This document shows, in pieces, positions 44,678 through 56,717 of a DNA stretch of 64,000 bases; the first letter of the stretch is position 1; each line of letters opens with the position of its first letter. The stretch spans positions 169,031,871 through 169,095,870 of the forward strand of contig CM035806.1 in assembly GCA_020466095.1 (NCBI GenBank), in the 5' to 3' direction. Under the pieces are notes generated by a model. That model ran no database searches and was not told the DNA's origin. It saw only the letters and a program-made list of their open reading frames with translations. A program made the translations under genes and the position numbers. This DNA is from Chlorops oryzae. Taxonomy: Eukaryota > Arthropoda > Insecta > Diptera > Chloropidae.

Positions 44678-45611
44678 TGTTATTAACTACAATGATATAT
44701 GTTAAAACTATCACATCAATATAGAAATATTTTAATGTACTTCTATCAATGAAGAAAGAATATAAATGAAAACCTCTTTCGAACAGATCACAAAGAATCG
44801 TTTTGAACACAAGAAGAATAACGCATAATGAGAGAGTACGCTGAAGAGACTATGCACGAATTTGACATAGGGGAAAAGCTCCTTAAAAAAGACGTTTGAA
44901 TAATGTTGGTGGTGTCTGAATTGTTCTTTGGTATATGTAGTTAGGTGTGACAGGTTAAAATGAATTTCCCTTCATAGTTTCCTTCTATAAATAAATTGAA
45001 AAGCAGTGAAATTTTGTCTTCACGTGTCTTTCTCACTCACTTGTGTTCATTTGTTGGATATATTATCTTTACTTTGTTGCAAAGCATTTACCCTGCTCTG
45101 GTCTTCTCAGTTATACCATATAAAATTTTGTTCGTTTGTTATTCAAAAGGAATGTTTCAACCCACAATCATCACTATATAATCGGCTTAGAAAGGATTAC
45201 AACGTTTGAATATTGTAGAACTATTTTCAGAATAGTTTTGTCTCTGTTCCAATGACGTAGGAAATTTCAATTAAATCCATTAGAATCCTTTTCAATATGT
45301 CATAAATTATGATAAGTAAGCGCTCATAAAATGATAAATTTTTATTGTTGAGGCTGATTTATTAAAATTTCGGAGTTTATCTCTCATCAAGTTGCTGCCT
45401 ATTATAGTTTTATGGTCTCTTAATTCGATTAAAAATGCCTGCGTAGCGGAAGTATTTAACATTTAAAATAAATGGGAACGGATGGCATTAGATAATTGAA
45501 TAATTTCTACGTGATATCAAGTAATTTTCATAAGTGCCAGAAGTAGAAGCTGAATTGTCGATAATATCCTTCTTTGTGCACATCGCATATCTATCGTATA
45601 AAATTTGCTAA
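44678..45611. other. Non-coding stretch, no gene seen
   Basis: Unique-looking AT-rich sequence with short frames lacking domains (for example 44996-45209). No gene recognised. Confidence 0.5.
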
Positions 45612-45616
45612 CGGTG

Positions 45617-46385
45617 CACAGTGGGGCCCATTCCACAAAACGAGGCGACATTTTAAGATATTTGAATTTTTAGTTTTGAATTATTTACTTAAAAAACTAA
45701 TTATCAACAATATGTAATTGTTATTGCTTGATGACAAAAAAAAAAAAAATGAAAAATAATAATTAAAATATACACAAGGTAGATAGGTAGATTGAAGGGG
45801 CTGCCACTTATGCCGTTAACTGGTCCATTGTGATACCAAGGAAGTTTTTATGTGTTTGTGTGAGTGTATATATGTCTTATTTTGTAGTGTGCCCCTAACA
45901 TGCGATTTTTTGAAAAACCAGTGCTAGGCTTGAAACAATACACTCCGTTTCGCCTGTGCCGGGAATCGAACATCGGATCCTGGGATCAAGAGCATAGCAC
46001 GCATCCCCTACGCTATTCCAGAGCCACAAAATATACACAAACATAAAAAAAAAAATTTTTTTTCTCTCCAAACATAGATAATTTCCTGAAGTTGAAATTT
46101 CCATGCCGAAAATTTTATAAAAAAATTGATTACCTTTTCAAATTTTTAACTGAAAATAACAAAAACAAAATACATTTTTGCAATTCCCGGGAAACGCTTA
46201 CCAAAATGTGACTTTTGGTAGAGCAGTGTTGCGTTAATAAACAATTATCCAAAAAAAAAGAGTAATATTTTGTGATGCGCAGCCATCTATGCACTTAAAC
46301 CAGGTACCAAAATCGTTTATGAAAAGTCCTTTTTGATTTTTTTTTTGAATTAATCCTTGTTTTGGGGCCCATTCAACCCACTGTG
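45617..46385. mobile_element. Transib-like non-autonomous element (CACAGTG ends, 5-bp duplication)
   Basis: Both ends begin CACAGTGGG (left at 45617; right, reversed, ending at 46385), and each is followed by a GGGCCCATTC/GAATGGGCCCC block and then AAAACRAGG. The 5 bp sequence CGGTG lies immediately outside both ends (45612-45616 and 46386-46390). Transib elements have CACWATGG-type ends and GC-rich 5 bp duplications, and CACAGTG is the heptamer recognised by the related RAG recombinase. A tRNA-like module lies inside. No transposase is encoded in the 769 bp. Confidence 0.6.
45952..46025 (-). other. tRNA-like module 4 inside the Transib-like element
   Basis: The minus strand shows TAGCGTAGGGGATGCG (A-box-like) and TGTTCGATTCCCGG (B-box-like) at tRNA spacing. 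One side of the T-stem has decayed (CGATG against CCCGG). Not a working tRNA. Confidence 0.6.
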
Positions 46386-46390
46386 CGGTG

Positions 46391-47578
46391 GGAGAAACTC
46401 AATGAATTATATTGTAGTGCTTTTCTGCCGTTAGCTCGCTATCGCCTTTCTTTTGATGTAGATAATTGGCTAATAAGTGAAATAAAATTATAGCATAGGT
46501 ACTTACATATTCATCAGAGCGTGTAAAATGGAAATATTTTCTTGCCATGACGTATACGTAACGTAATTCCTCAGCTAAAATTAGAACAAAATCACGTTGC
46601 TCATACGTCGCGTGGGACACAATGGAGAAACTTTTATGTGTAAACAATAGGTTTATTTTATATTTATATATATATTTTTTTGTTTGTTTTGCGATTGACA
46701 ACTTGATATGATAGTATATTTAGACAAGTTCGTTGGGTCTTACATTCAAATTCGATACCTAAGACTGTCGCAGACGGAGTGATAGGTTCAATATCGCCGT
46801 TCATGTTCCGCCATTCATTGAATTCATGCAAAAAATGTGAAAAAAATCTCCCTATACATATATAGGAAAGCTAAAATCTGAAATCGTACAATGAAAATTC
46901 AATAGCATTCTTAAAAGAATGAAATAAAAAACGACAAACATACAACATGTCAGTCGATATATTTTAATAAAATTATAATTAAGTGTTTTAATTAGATAAT
47001 TGATGAATGAGTCCAATCACTCCATATTACCTGTTATTAATTTAAATAAAAAGCACTGAGAAAATCAATCAATATCTTTAATGAGTGCAAGTTTTCTTGC
47101 ATAATTATGGAAAGATGTTCAATTTTTAATATTCAATATTAATTAAGCAATGCTTTCGTAGATTGGATGGTAACCCTTGCGGTTGTGAATGTTCAAATAT
47201 CTGCTCTCTTCTACTTCTAGAATCTTTTGTGTATGAAAAAACACCACGAGTTCGCTTTGATAAACGCTTTCAAGGGATTTTGCATTGCATGAAAGAAACT
47301 TCATCGAAAGCTCTATTAAAAATGGCGAAATGGAGCAAAGGACAAAAAAGAATTCTGATCTCTTTGTGAAAACTTTTTATTGTGCAATCTTGCTAGGGCT
47401 TTATTAACTTTTAACAACTAAAAATCTTCTTCTTCTAGCGTGTTCTTTCCCGTCTTATACCGGGGTCCGGATGTTTTGAATTTTTTCTCCATTTCCTTTT
47501 ATACACTGCATTCTCGATTTCTTAGATCCGTTGCTTGGAGGAGGTCCCTTTTCAAAATTTCAACTAACTGTATTTTTA
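46391..47578. other. Non-coding stretch, no gene seen
   Basis: No coding signal recognised; the frames at 46399-46701 and 47163-47369 have no known domains. Confidence 0.5.
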
Positions 47579-47599
47579 TTTATTTACTTGACTTAAAAC

Positions 47600-47966
47600 T
47601 TCTTCATCGTCTTGCGTGTTTAACTATCCCGGTCTATCTTGGGGTCCGCAAAACGCGACCAGTTCTTCCATTTTGTTCTGTCGGTTGCATCATCCGAGGT
47701 AAGTCTTACAGCCTCTAGGTCCCATTTTATTGTGTGTCCATCCAGCGCTGTTTCGGACGCCCCCGTTTTCTGCAACCTTGGATTTCCAGTGCGTAGTCTT
47801 TCTTTGCCAAAGTCTCCTCATTTGCTCTCAGGACGTGTCCGTACCAGCGTAGCCTTGCTTCTCGCATTTTCCCCAATAATTGGCGCAACTCCATAGCGTC
47901 TACGGATGTCTACGTTTGGAACATGATCAAGACGAGTGAGTCCGGATATCCAGCGAAGCATATTTG
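47600..47966 (-). pseudogene. 5'-truncated non-LTR reverse transcriptase fragment (C-terminal end)
   Basis: The minus strand encodes, across frame changes and stops, the end of a non-LTR retrotransposon polyprotein: MLRWISGLTRLDHV, then MREARLRWYGHVLRANEETL, then GCRKRGRPKQRWMDT, then a segment ending DATDRTKWK-like. Such C-terminal blocks are common to RTE/CR1-type elements of insects. The fragment is bounded by a 21 bp direct repeat at 47579-47599 and 47967-47987, which is a target-site duplication. It is a short dead-on-arrival copy. Confidence 0.75.
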
Positions 47967-47987
47967 TTTATTTACTTGACTTAAAAC

Positions 47988-49544
47988 ATAGAGTAATATT
48001 TAATCAAGACACAACACCCCCAACGCTACAAAAACGACACAAAAGAAAAAATTTAATTTTAAAATATTTTTTTATTGAATCCATTTTTTTTTTGTCGACT
48101 GTTGCTTTGAAGGCACAAATTTAATGTTTGTTGTTGTCGGTCAAAAAAATGGAAAAAACTTTTTAAAAATTCATTGAATAGATAGTTGAACTCAGCTGTA
48201 GATATAAATTCTTATCAGTTCAATTGCCAGTTTGTTTGTGCACAGACCGTATGAAAAGATTTTTCTGCTTAATTTTATGTTGAGAGGATTCATGTTTTTT
48301 TTTTTTTTAACAATTTATTCAAGGAAAAATTAGACGTATGGGGGAAGCCAAAAATAAAGAGATTTCAATTTGCGTAGGCACGTAATCTTACAGTTTTATT
48401 GTTGAATAACAATTGCCTAAGGACGATTTCGTCCTTAAATGTGGTTTAAACTGAAAAGAGGGGGGAAAAAAGCACGGATGGCTTTAAATGATTGAATGCG
48501 TGCTCGTCGTCGAAACATTAGGAATCTTTTTAATTAAGTTAGACAGAATTGTATTCAAGCGAATGAATTCCTTTCAGTTATGTATGTTGAAATGCGTCTG
48601 AATGACGATATTCTTGGCATAAGACATCTGTTGGGAAATTTCATTAGTTAGATTGCTTTTATGAAATTTTTCTTAATTTTTTTTTTTTTTTTTTTTTTTT
48701 TGTGCTTGTTTTATGAATTGTATTCTGAGACTGAAAAATAAAATGAAAAAAAAAAAAAAAGTAAAAATGGAATACCTAAACATTTATGTTTACTGCAAGA
48801 TATGCAGCGCAAAACAAAATGAAAAGAAAGAGAAAAAAAAATAGCTTTGAATACTCGGAATCAAATGCAGTGTAAATAGTGACATCCTACGAGGCAATCA
48901 ATGCGGGAAAGCAGAAAGTATTCCAATTTAAAACTAAAAAGTTTCTGCTCGTTCGTCGAATTCATGCAGTTCAAAGGCAATGACAATGAAGGAATGAGGG
49001 AATGAGAAGGAGCAGGAGCATTCGAATGGGAATACCAATAAATGGAAATCTGGGAATCGGGGGCTGGAATTGCGTCGCATAAAGATAGCGCTGGCAGCAA
49101 TTCAATTATGGTTTGAATCTCGACTTTTGTGTGAGGAATACTTGATGCGAATCACTGCCACATGCAGACAGAATATAGTTGGCGGCGGGCGATTCGGAGA
49201 ACTTGTTTGATTTTGATTTGATTCCCCTACATATTTCAACATCTCACAATCAAATGAAAGATGTATGCAAATTTGATTTCTACCACAAAAACTCATGTTC
49301 GTACAATTTTAATGAGTTTCTGTGTTATGTCTTTAATATGAGTCTTTAATAAAAAAAAAAAAATAAAAAAAATAAAAATAAAAAACCACAAATAAATCAA
49401 AAATACAGCATATCAGTACACTGAGAGTGTCTACATGGACTTACGTTTTTGTTAATATCTCCTAAAACTACCTTTTGATTTTGATAAAAATTTTTTTTAG
49501 TTAAAGGTCATACTCAGAGGTATTTTTTCGAAGTAGCGAGAAAG
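47988..49544. other. Non-coding stretch, no gene seen
   Basis: Contains poly-T (48679-48701) and poly-A (48749-48762) runs and an A-rich tract near 49350. The frame at 48861-49100 (minus) has no recognisable domain. No gene seen. Confidence 0.5.
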
Positions 49545-50305
49545 TGCCGCAAAAACGGGAATACACTGAAAAATTTTTATGCAATTTTTATTTTCTTTGT
49601 TGTGAAAGTTTTTTTCTCAGTGTAAAATTTAAAAAAATTGTTTTTTCAATTAATCCCAGTTTATAAGCTATCAGCGGCACAGCGGCGGAATACACAGAGA
49701 AATTTTTAAAAATTTTTATTTTCTTTGTTGTGAAAGTTTTTTCTCAGTGTAAAATTTAAAAAAATTTTTTTTTTTTAATTTTCCGTTTTATAAGCTATCA
49801 GCGGCACAGCGGCGGAATACACAGAGAAGTTTTTAAAAATTTTTATTTTCTTTGTTGTGAATGTGTTTTTCTCAGTGTAAAATTTAAAAAATTTTTTTTT
49901 AATTTTCCGTTTTATAAGCTATCAGCGGCACAGCGGCGAAATACACGGAGAAATTTTTTATTAAATTTTTATTTTCTTTGTTGTGAAAGTTTTTTTCTCA
50001 GTGTAAAATTAAATTTTTTTTTTCAATTTTCCGGTTTATAAGCTATCAGCGGCACAGGGGCGGAATACACTGCGAAAATTTTTTTCAATTTTTATTTTCT
50101 TTGTTGTGAAAGTTTTTTTCTCAGTGTAAAATTAAAATTTTTTTTTTTCAATTTTCCGGTTTATAAGCTATCAGCGGCACAGGGGCGGAATACACTGAGA
50201 AAATTTTTTTTCAATTTTTATTTTCTTTGTTGTGAAAGTTTTTTTCTCAGTGTAAAATTAAAAAAAAAAATTTTTATATTTTCCGTTTTATAAGCTCGTC
50301 AGCGG
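49545..50305 (+). repeat. ~125 bp tandem array with internal inverted repeats
   Basis: Six units with AAGCTATCAGCGG-type landmarks at 49665, 49792, 49915, 50040, 50164 and 50292 (spacing 123-128 bp). Each unit holds ACACWGAGAAA, then TTTTATTTTCTTTGTTGTGA, then TTTTTCTCAGTGTAAAATT, so a miniature TIR pair is repeated in every unit. Downstream it joins a copy of the 5500-5930 repeat family. Confidence 0.9.
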
Positions 50306-50515
50306 CCATTTGTTTCATCTTTTTATCTTAATTCGATTTTGAGATATAAATTTTTGAAAAAGGGCTTAATAAAAAGGGTTTTGTAAGGATATTTCAAGGA
50401 CACTGGGAAAATGGAAACCTTAAAATCGGTTCCTACAGTGTGCTTAGGTAGTATCTATCAACAAAACCCTTAAATCCCATTCATTGGGCCGATTGCCTTC
50501 CTGAGTCGGCAAGAC
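50306..50515 (+). repeat. Dispersed repeat, third copy of the 5500-5930 family
   Basis: Contains TTTTGAGATATAAATTTTTG, GGATATTTCAAGGACACTGG and CTACAGTGTGCTTAGG, matching 5730-5850 and the inverse of 35890-36110. It follows the tandem array directly. Confidence 0.6.
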
Positions 50516-52653
50516 ACTTTCATTTCTTTTTTTTTTTTTTTTTTTTTTTTAGGTTTTAATTAAGTTTTTTCTCTCCCCTGTAAAATTCGAAATTTGTTAG
50601 TTAGGGCTTAAATAATTAAATGAATTTCTCTCTTTCATATGTGAAGTAGTGATCTGTGGATTCTTATGGACTTACTATCGCTTAACGTTGCCACAATGCA
50701 ATGCCAAAGGGTGTTTTCAAAGGGTAGCAACAAGTCGTAGAGTTTGTACCAGTACCCTATCCCGCTTAGCGTTGCCATATGGCAACATATCCTAGCAAAA
50801 ATTCTGCGTTAGGAAATAATAATGAAGTAATGCACATAAGATGTGATCATCACATATCGAACACAGGAATCGTTTAGGGCCCTACATGAAACGCATGTAT
50901 TGAGCACACTGATTTGAGTATACCACACTTTCTCTGTTACTATTCCAGCTTTTCAAGGACCAGAGGGACAATGTCGGATCGTGACGTATTGAGCATGGAA
51001 AATATCTATTCTCTATTACTGAAAAAGTCTCTTGGCTATCTCAAGAAAACGAGAGATCCATCGCGCAACCTCTTTCTCATTCCTGCTTTTACTTACGTTT
51101 CAGATATCTTTTCTTAAAAATGCCCAAGATTGTCTGATTGGCTGTTAACAGTAGGGCTTGCAATCCCGGACGATTTCTGCGATCGCGGGATTTCGGGAAA
51201 CTTTTCCAATAAATCCCGGGAGTCGCCGAGTTTTCCGCCATGCAGAGAAGGACTTGACTTTTATCTTGTGAAACAACTTGAGTGAAAACATTTCTATTGC
51301 TATTTTTTTTCCCGGGATCTCGAGGTTACAATCCCTAGTTGATAGCATCCTCCCTCGCTTACCCATATCAGACCGATCTATCTAAGTGCGGAATTTCATT
51401 CTCTAAGAATTTCGGTTTCAGAGTCATTTATCCAAAGTTTGCCCTTGTTATAGGTCGCCTTAAATAGTTATGATAAAAATAACAGGAAAGTTTTTAAAAT
51501 TTTATAATTTCATAGAATCGTTCTCAACGTCAACGTCAATGAAAATGAAAATGAGAAATGTTCATATTAATCTGAATTAAAACCTTTTTAATTTCTAAAA
51601 GAACTCGAGCTTTACACAATTAAAACAGAAAAACCTCAATTTAAATTTCCTAACAGCTACCATCATTCAAATAAAGTGAAACAAACATTAAAAATTTCAA
51701 TGAAAACTTGAACACATTGAAACGGCGTGCCGCGGCGTATACGTAATGTGGTGGGCATACGCAAATTGCATGAGAAGTTTCATAACTCATACGTCCGGTT
51801 TGTCGGTCTAATTAGTTAGATGTGGTCGCGTTGCTTAGTTTCAAACGAACAAATTCGACTTTTGAACTTTCAATAATTTTTATTTTTTATTTTTATTTTT
51901 TTTAATGTTATTTCATTTATTTATTTTCAATTGCATATAAAACATCTGACAAACCTGACAAACTTTCTATTTATTTTAATTTATTGAAAGCTGAACAATT
52001 TTGCTTTACAATTCTGTACGTGGGAGAGACTCACCGGCATAGTTTTGCTTTTCGTTAAAAATTCTCTTCCAAATCGATATTATGCACACCATTGGAAAGC
52101 AAAAAGACTAAGCTAACTTGAAGTAGCTACATAGATGAAGGCGATCAGAGAATTTTGATAAGCAAATTTTTGGGGGGTTTTTCTTTATTTTGAAAGGAAA
52201 TAAAAAATATTTTCCGCTACTCTATTTATATGTATCCTGTTCTTTTGAGTTTGGCTGCACCTGATCCATTGGCTCCAACATATATATATATATTTTTTTT
52301 TGTCCGTTCCAATAAGTTCGTGCAAGCCGTTAAGTTCATTAAAAAGAGTAAGGCTCAAACCATGGCACAAGTAATAACTTCGGTCATTAACAACGTGGAT
52401 GTAGCTATTTGCATTTTAATTGTCTATACCGAACGGTTGCTTCATCCGTGCACTAGTTAAATACTTGTTTTTAATTAAAATTTTAAATCAATCATTATTA
52501 TATGTAGGTATGCATGGCGGACTCAAATAAATTTTGGCTGGAATTCGATTGCAATTCATTTGGAGTTTCAAATGTTGATGTGTCAGATGATGTGAGAAAG
52601 ATTTTCGGAAATCATCAAGCGACATGGAATTCCATAAAATATTTTCTCAGTTA
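50516..52653. other. Non-coding stretch, no gene seen
   Basis: Includes a poly-T run (50528-50550). No open frame with a recognisable domain; the short frames at 50914-51366 and 52185-52460 are not supported. Confidence 0.5.
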
Positions 52654-52786
52654 GGGCCAAGGTACAATAGCCCGAGAATAATGCGTGCCTGCGAGAGAAA
52701 ATGGGAGAGAGAGATACAGAGATATAGAAGAAGAGCGAAACAGAGACTGTTTCACGCACGACTCTTGGACTATTGGACCTTGGCCC
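52654..52786. mobile_element. Short inverted-repeat element (GGGCCAAGGTMCAATAG)
   Basis: A 133 bp segment with inverted ends GGGCCAAGGTACAATAG and, reversed, GGGCCAAGGTCCAATAG, matching further inwards in GCGTGC/GTCGTGCG. The centre is a purine-rich GAGA tract. No clear target duplication. Confidence 0.55.
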
Positions 52787-52864
52787 ATATTCAGATGAAA
52801 TGCGTAATCCATAATCAGTCCATATAAAGCCCATGGAGTGGACGCGAAAACCAAATTGGACCAT

Positions 52865-53040
52865 TACAAAAAAATAATTAAATAAATAAATGAAAAACTA
52901 AATAAAAAAATAAATAAATAAAAAAAAAATAAATAAAAAAAAAATAAAATAAAAAAATAAAAAAAAATAAAAATTTTTTTAAATAAAAAAAAATAAAATT
53001 TTTTTTTTTTTTAAATTTAAAAAATATTTAAAAAATACAA
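52865..53040. repeat. (AAAT)n low-complexity tract
   Basis: AAATAAATAAA-type repeats grading into A-runs and T-runs. No gene content. Confidence 0.85.
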
Positions 53041-54474
53041 ATTTAAATTTCTTAGGTTTCGCGTTGTAGAATATATTTTTTAGCTCTAAAATACAAGGCT
53101 TAAACTACCGTTATCATTTAAAAGCAGTTCGAGTAATACTTACGTTTATTCGGAGTGCAAAAAAGTAGTGGGCGGTTTTTTGTTTGTTTTTTTTTTTGAG
53201 TATGATGAAGTAATCTTGTCTTTTTTTTATTGTATTTTGGTATGATAGCATAAAAGGCATACACATACATATCTATATATTGGTATATGAATAAATAATT
53301 TTACGTTTAACAGCATTGAAATAGTTATTTGAATTTTAAGGATAACTTTTACATTTTTGTAAATTATGCTAAGTGCGAAAGGAAGAGAAAACGGGGAGAG
53401 AGAAAGAGAGAGAGAGATAAAGGGAGAGAGAGAAAGGGAGAGAGAATTTGAAAAAGCACACTTAAAATCTTAGAGTAGAATATCTTAAAATTAAATAATT
53501 CTTATTTCTGGATTACACAACAAAGTTTCAATGAATTTTTAACTCGTTTTTTTCAAATATTTTTGCAACACACATTTAAACTGTGAAATATTTATTTATT
53601 TATTTATTTATTTTTTTTTGGTTTGTTGGTTTTTCCGTCTTTAGTCGATTTGAATTTAGAATCTGTCTCAATTTTCAACATTTTTTCTGTTGCTGTCAAT
53701 TCTCTTTTCACCATTATCGAAGACATTTATTTTAGACGTTCATTTTGAGCAAGAAAAATGCTTCAAACTCATGAATATCGTTGAAACATTTATGTTTTTA
53801 TTTATTCAATATATTGTAGACATTTAATTGATTAGCTTAGATAATTAATTTATATTGTATGTAATTTTTTTTCATTCTTTCAATAACATGAATTAACTGC
53901 CACATTGTGGCTCTCTTTCTACCTCTGTCTCTGTCCTCCTGACTGTACGAGTTTTCATTTAAACTTTCGTAATTTTCTTTAAAAACAATTTTTTTTTTTC
54001 AAGTTTTCTGAAAACTTTCTAAAATCACCAACCTTAACTGAAATCACTTCGTTGACATAACACTTAAAGCAATCCGTATGCATAGCGCTGCTACATGCTC
54101 ATACATTCTCCTATCGCACAGGTCACTAAACATAGCTAACTATTTCCATGGCACGCAATCAACATCGAATTAAGCTTAGAAAAAGCAATTTAAATAAATA
54201 AAAATAGAATAAATTTAGAGGACAAAATAAGCAAACATTTTCATTAAAAAATATGTCCAATATGTCCAATATTGTGGAAATCGATTCGGGTCTCTTTAAG
54301 CGTGTGAATCTAACGAAGCTTTTATATATTTTTCACTCCAAATATTCATGAACAGCATAATATTTGCGCGCAGCTGAAGCCAAATGGACTTCGTTTTATG
54401 TATGTTAAATATTTGTAAAAATTATTTTTTCTTCATATGAATACGGGAAAACGTTGCCTGAATGTGGGTACTTA
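53041..54474. other. Non-coding stretch, no gene seen
   Basis: Contains a GAGA-rich tract (53394-53446) and a (TTTA)n run near 53590-53612. No gene recognised. Confidence 0.5.
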
Positions 54475-54664
54475 CACCGAGAGAAATAACAACAGTTAAA
54501 TCAACTACTTAGAACAGTTAAAGTAAGAGTGATCAAAATAAACTGTATTCCGCGTTAAATCCATTGAAAAAGGCAGTCAAATGAACAGTTGAAAAACAGT
54601 TACTTTTTATGATCAAATTCGCTTTCGTTCACTTAGACGTATAAGTTCGCATTCTGATCAACCG

Positions 54665-54737
54665 TCTCCGGAGTTTTCGATAGCTTAGTTGTTTAAACTG
54701 TGACTCGACAGTCGTGAGCTTCGGGGTTCTATGCCTG
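54665..54737 (+). other. tRNA-like module 2 in MITE copy C
   Basis: TAGCTTAGTTG (A-box-like) and GGGGTTCTATGCC (B-box-like), plus-strand version of the modules at 275-348 and 30644-30711. Confidence 0.55.
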
Positions 54738-54989
54738 CTGGCGGCGGGAATTTTTTTGAATTTTTTTTTTTAATTACAGTTTTTTTTTTTTTTTGTTCAG
54801 AGTGTAGTTGTTTTGGAAGACAACAATTTTCTCCTAAATTTTTAAGGTTTTAATTTATTATGTTTTTTTTTTAATCGTTCATTTTCAAGCAAAAAATTTT
54901 GGGAGTGAAACAATTCCTTAAGCACGTTCCCCAAAACTTGAGCAACCATAAACTCAAGTGAGCATTTTGACCAACAAATTAAATTCGTT

Positions 54990-55060
54990 CGTTTAGCGTA
55001 ATGGTTAAGACGTTCGCCCAGCGAAGTGTGGAGGTCAGCGGTTCAAGGCTCGGCCGAGGC
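54990..55060 (+). other. tRNA-like module 1 in MITE copy C
   Basis: TAGCGTAATGGTTAAG and GCGGTTCAAGGCTC at tRNA spacing; the best-preserved A and B boxes in the window. The acceptor arms still do not pair. Confidence 0.6.
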
Positions 55061-55498
55061 GAGAAAATTTAAAGAGGTGAAAGAGAAAAAGATTTAAATA
55101 GAAACAAATAAATATAAAGAAAAAATATAATAATTTAATAAAAATAAAAAAATATTAATAAAAGAAGATAAAAAAAAGTCAAAGCAAAAAATAAATTCTT
55201 TTTTCCCAGTCGCTGGTGACAGTTGATTTAACCGCGAGACAGTTATATCAACCATCAGGTAGTTATATCCTTATTGACTGTGTTTGTACTGTTGAATTGA
55301 CCGCTGCTACACATAAGCTAACAATTAACGGTGAACTCGGTTATTTTAACCTGCTTTTTCAGTTAATATAACTACCTTTTTCTCTCGGTGTATGAATCGC
55401 GAAATTATATCACTCGAAAGCGTTGAATGCTCCATACGTTTAAGCAACACATTTTTTACAGCAACGCGTTGCAGTGCTCGGAACCGGGGGCGCATTAA

Positions 55499-56180
55499 AG
55501 GGGGACATTACATTGGCGGCAGAGAAAATAGACCTTTTTTTTTTTAAATTCATAACTCAGTCAAAAACAAACATTTTTCCAAAATTAAAAATTAAAAAAT
55601 TAAAAAATTAAAAAAATATTATTGTAGAGAATTGGACGAATTACAAGAAAAAAAATTCAAAAAAATATATTTTTCACTCCAACATGGTTTCATAGAGCTC
55701 CAAACTGGCAGCGCTGGGAGTCGCAGAAATTGTCCGATCTGGCAAAAAATGACTTTTTGAAATCTTAACAAAATTGTATATCGTAGGACACGAGTTTTTT
55801 TTTTAATTTTTTTTTCGATTTTTGGTGATGTTCGAAATTTGAAAGTGTGTTTTTTCGAAAAAAATATCGACTTTAAAAATTCGTAAAAAATCGAAAAGAA
55901 AAATTGTTAAAAAAAGCTCGTGTTATACGATAGCGAATCAAGTTTAGCTAGTGCCGCAACCGGTACGAAAAAAAATGGTTTCGAGATAAACGCGTTCAAA
56001 GGTTGTGAACAAAGAAAAAAAAAGAAAAGCGCGAAAATTAAAAACGAGCTCTCACTAATCCGGCTGTAACTTTTGAACCCGTACGAATTTTTCCATGAAA
56101 TTTTTCTCTGAGAATCTTAGGAATATTTACTAAAATACAAAAATTATTTAAAAAAAGTCGATTACAAAAAATGGCCCCCC
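55499..56180. mobile_element. piggyBac-like MITE, second family (TTAA)
   Basis: TTAA at 55495-55498 precedes AGGGGGACATTACA. The right end, reversed, reads TTAAGGGGGGCCATTT (TTAA at 56181-56184). A GGTTTCGAGATAAACGCGTT block inside resembles one in the MITE at 29002-29754. No ORF of note. Confidence 0.6.
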
Positions 56181-56184
56181 TTAA

Positions 56185-56509
56185 GACGATTTGCCACCTC
56201 AGGCAGCAGCCTATGTTTCGCATTTTCATTTTATCTAGTGTAAGCGATCAGAATTTGGCGCCCTAAGGAGCTGCCTATAAATTGACTGCATACATTGTAT
56301 ATGGTTAATCCGTCACTGCACGGAACGGAGCTATACTTTGAAGACTTATTTCGTTACGTCACAATTTTATAAGTCCAAATAGTCGGCGGGTCGTAAATTT
56401 TCTTTTTTTGATAATGATAATTATTTTTTTTTTTTTTTTACTATAATATAAATAGCAGGGACACATTGGAGCCAGCTCGTAACGCTGTGCTTTTTGAATA
56501 TTTTATTCA
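56185..56509. other. Non-coding stretch, no gene seen
   Basis: Short interval with a poly-T run near 56430. Nothing recognised. Confidence 0.5.
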
Positions 56510-56684
56510 CTGAAGTAGGCTTTTTTTTTGTTAATTTGACAATTCAATATTTTAATAGGCATACTAAATCGAACTAATTTGGAATTCTTGACTGTGAATT
56601 TTTGGAATTTTTTTTTTTGAATTTTTTTGAATATTTTTTGAAAATTTTTTTGAATATTTTGAATTTTTTACATTTTTTTTTTTG

Positions 56685-56717
<33 letters not shown>

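Larger units (their letters stand above)
54475..55390 (-). mobile_element. Tc1-like MITE copy C (CACCGAGAG family), inverted
   Basis: Inverse of copy B, starting CACCGAGAGAAATAACAACA and ending CCTTTTTCTCTCGGTG. TA flanks both ends (54473-54474 and 55391-55392), which fixes the target dinucleotide of the family. Both tRNA-like modules are present. Confidence 0.8.

Noticed and set aside
47440..47896. Plus-strand frames over 47.4-47.9 kb
   Set aside because: They are antisense to a recognisable non-LTR reverse transcriptase C-terminus.
49545..50305. CRISPR array
   Set aside because: The unit repeats over its whole length with no variable spacers, and the genome is that of a fly.
275..55060. 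Functional tRNA genes
   Set aside because: A and B boxes are present in several places but acceptor and T-stems do not pair, and all lie inside TIR elements; they are tRNA-like only.
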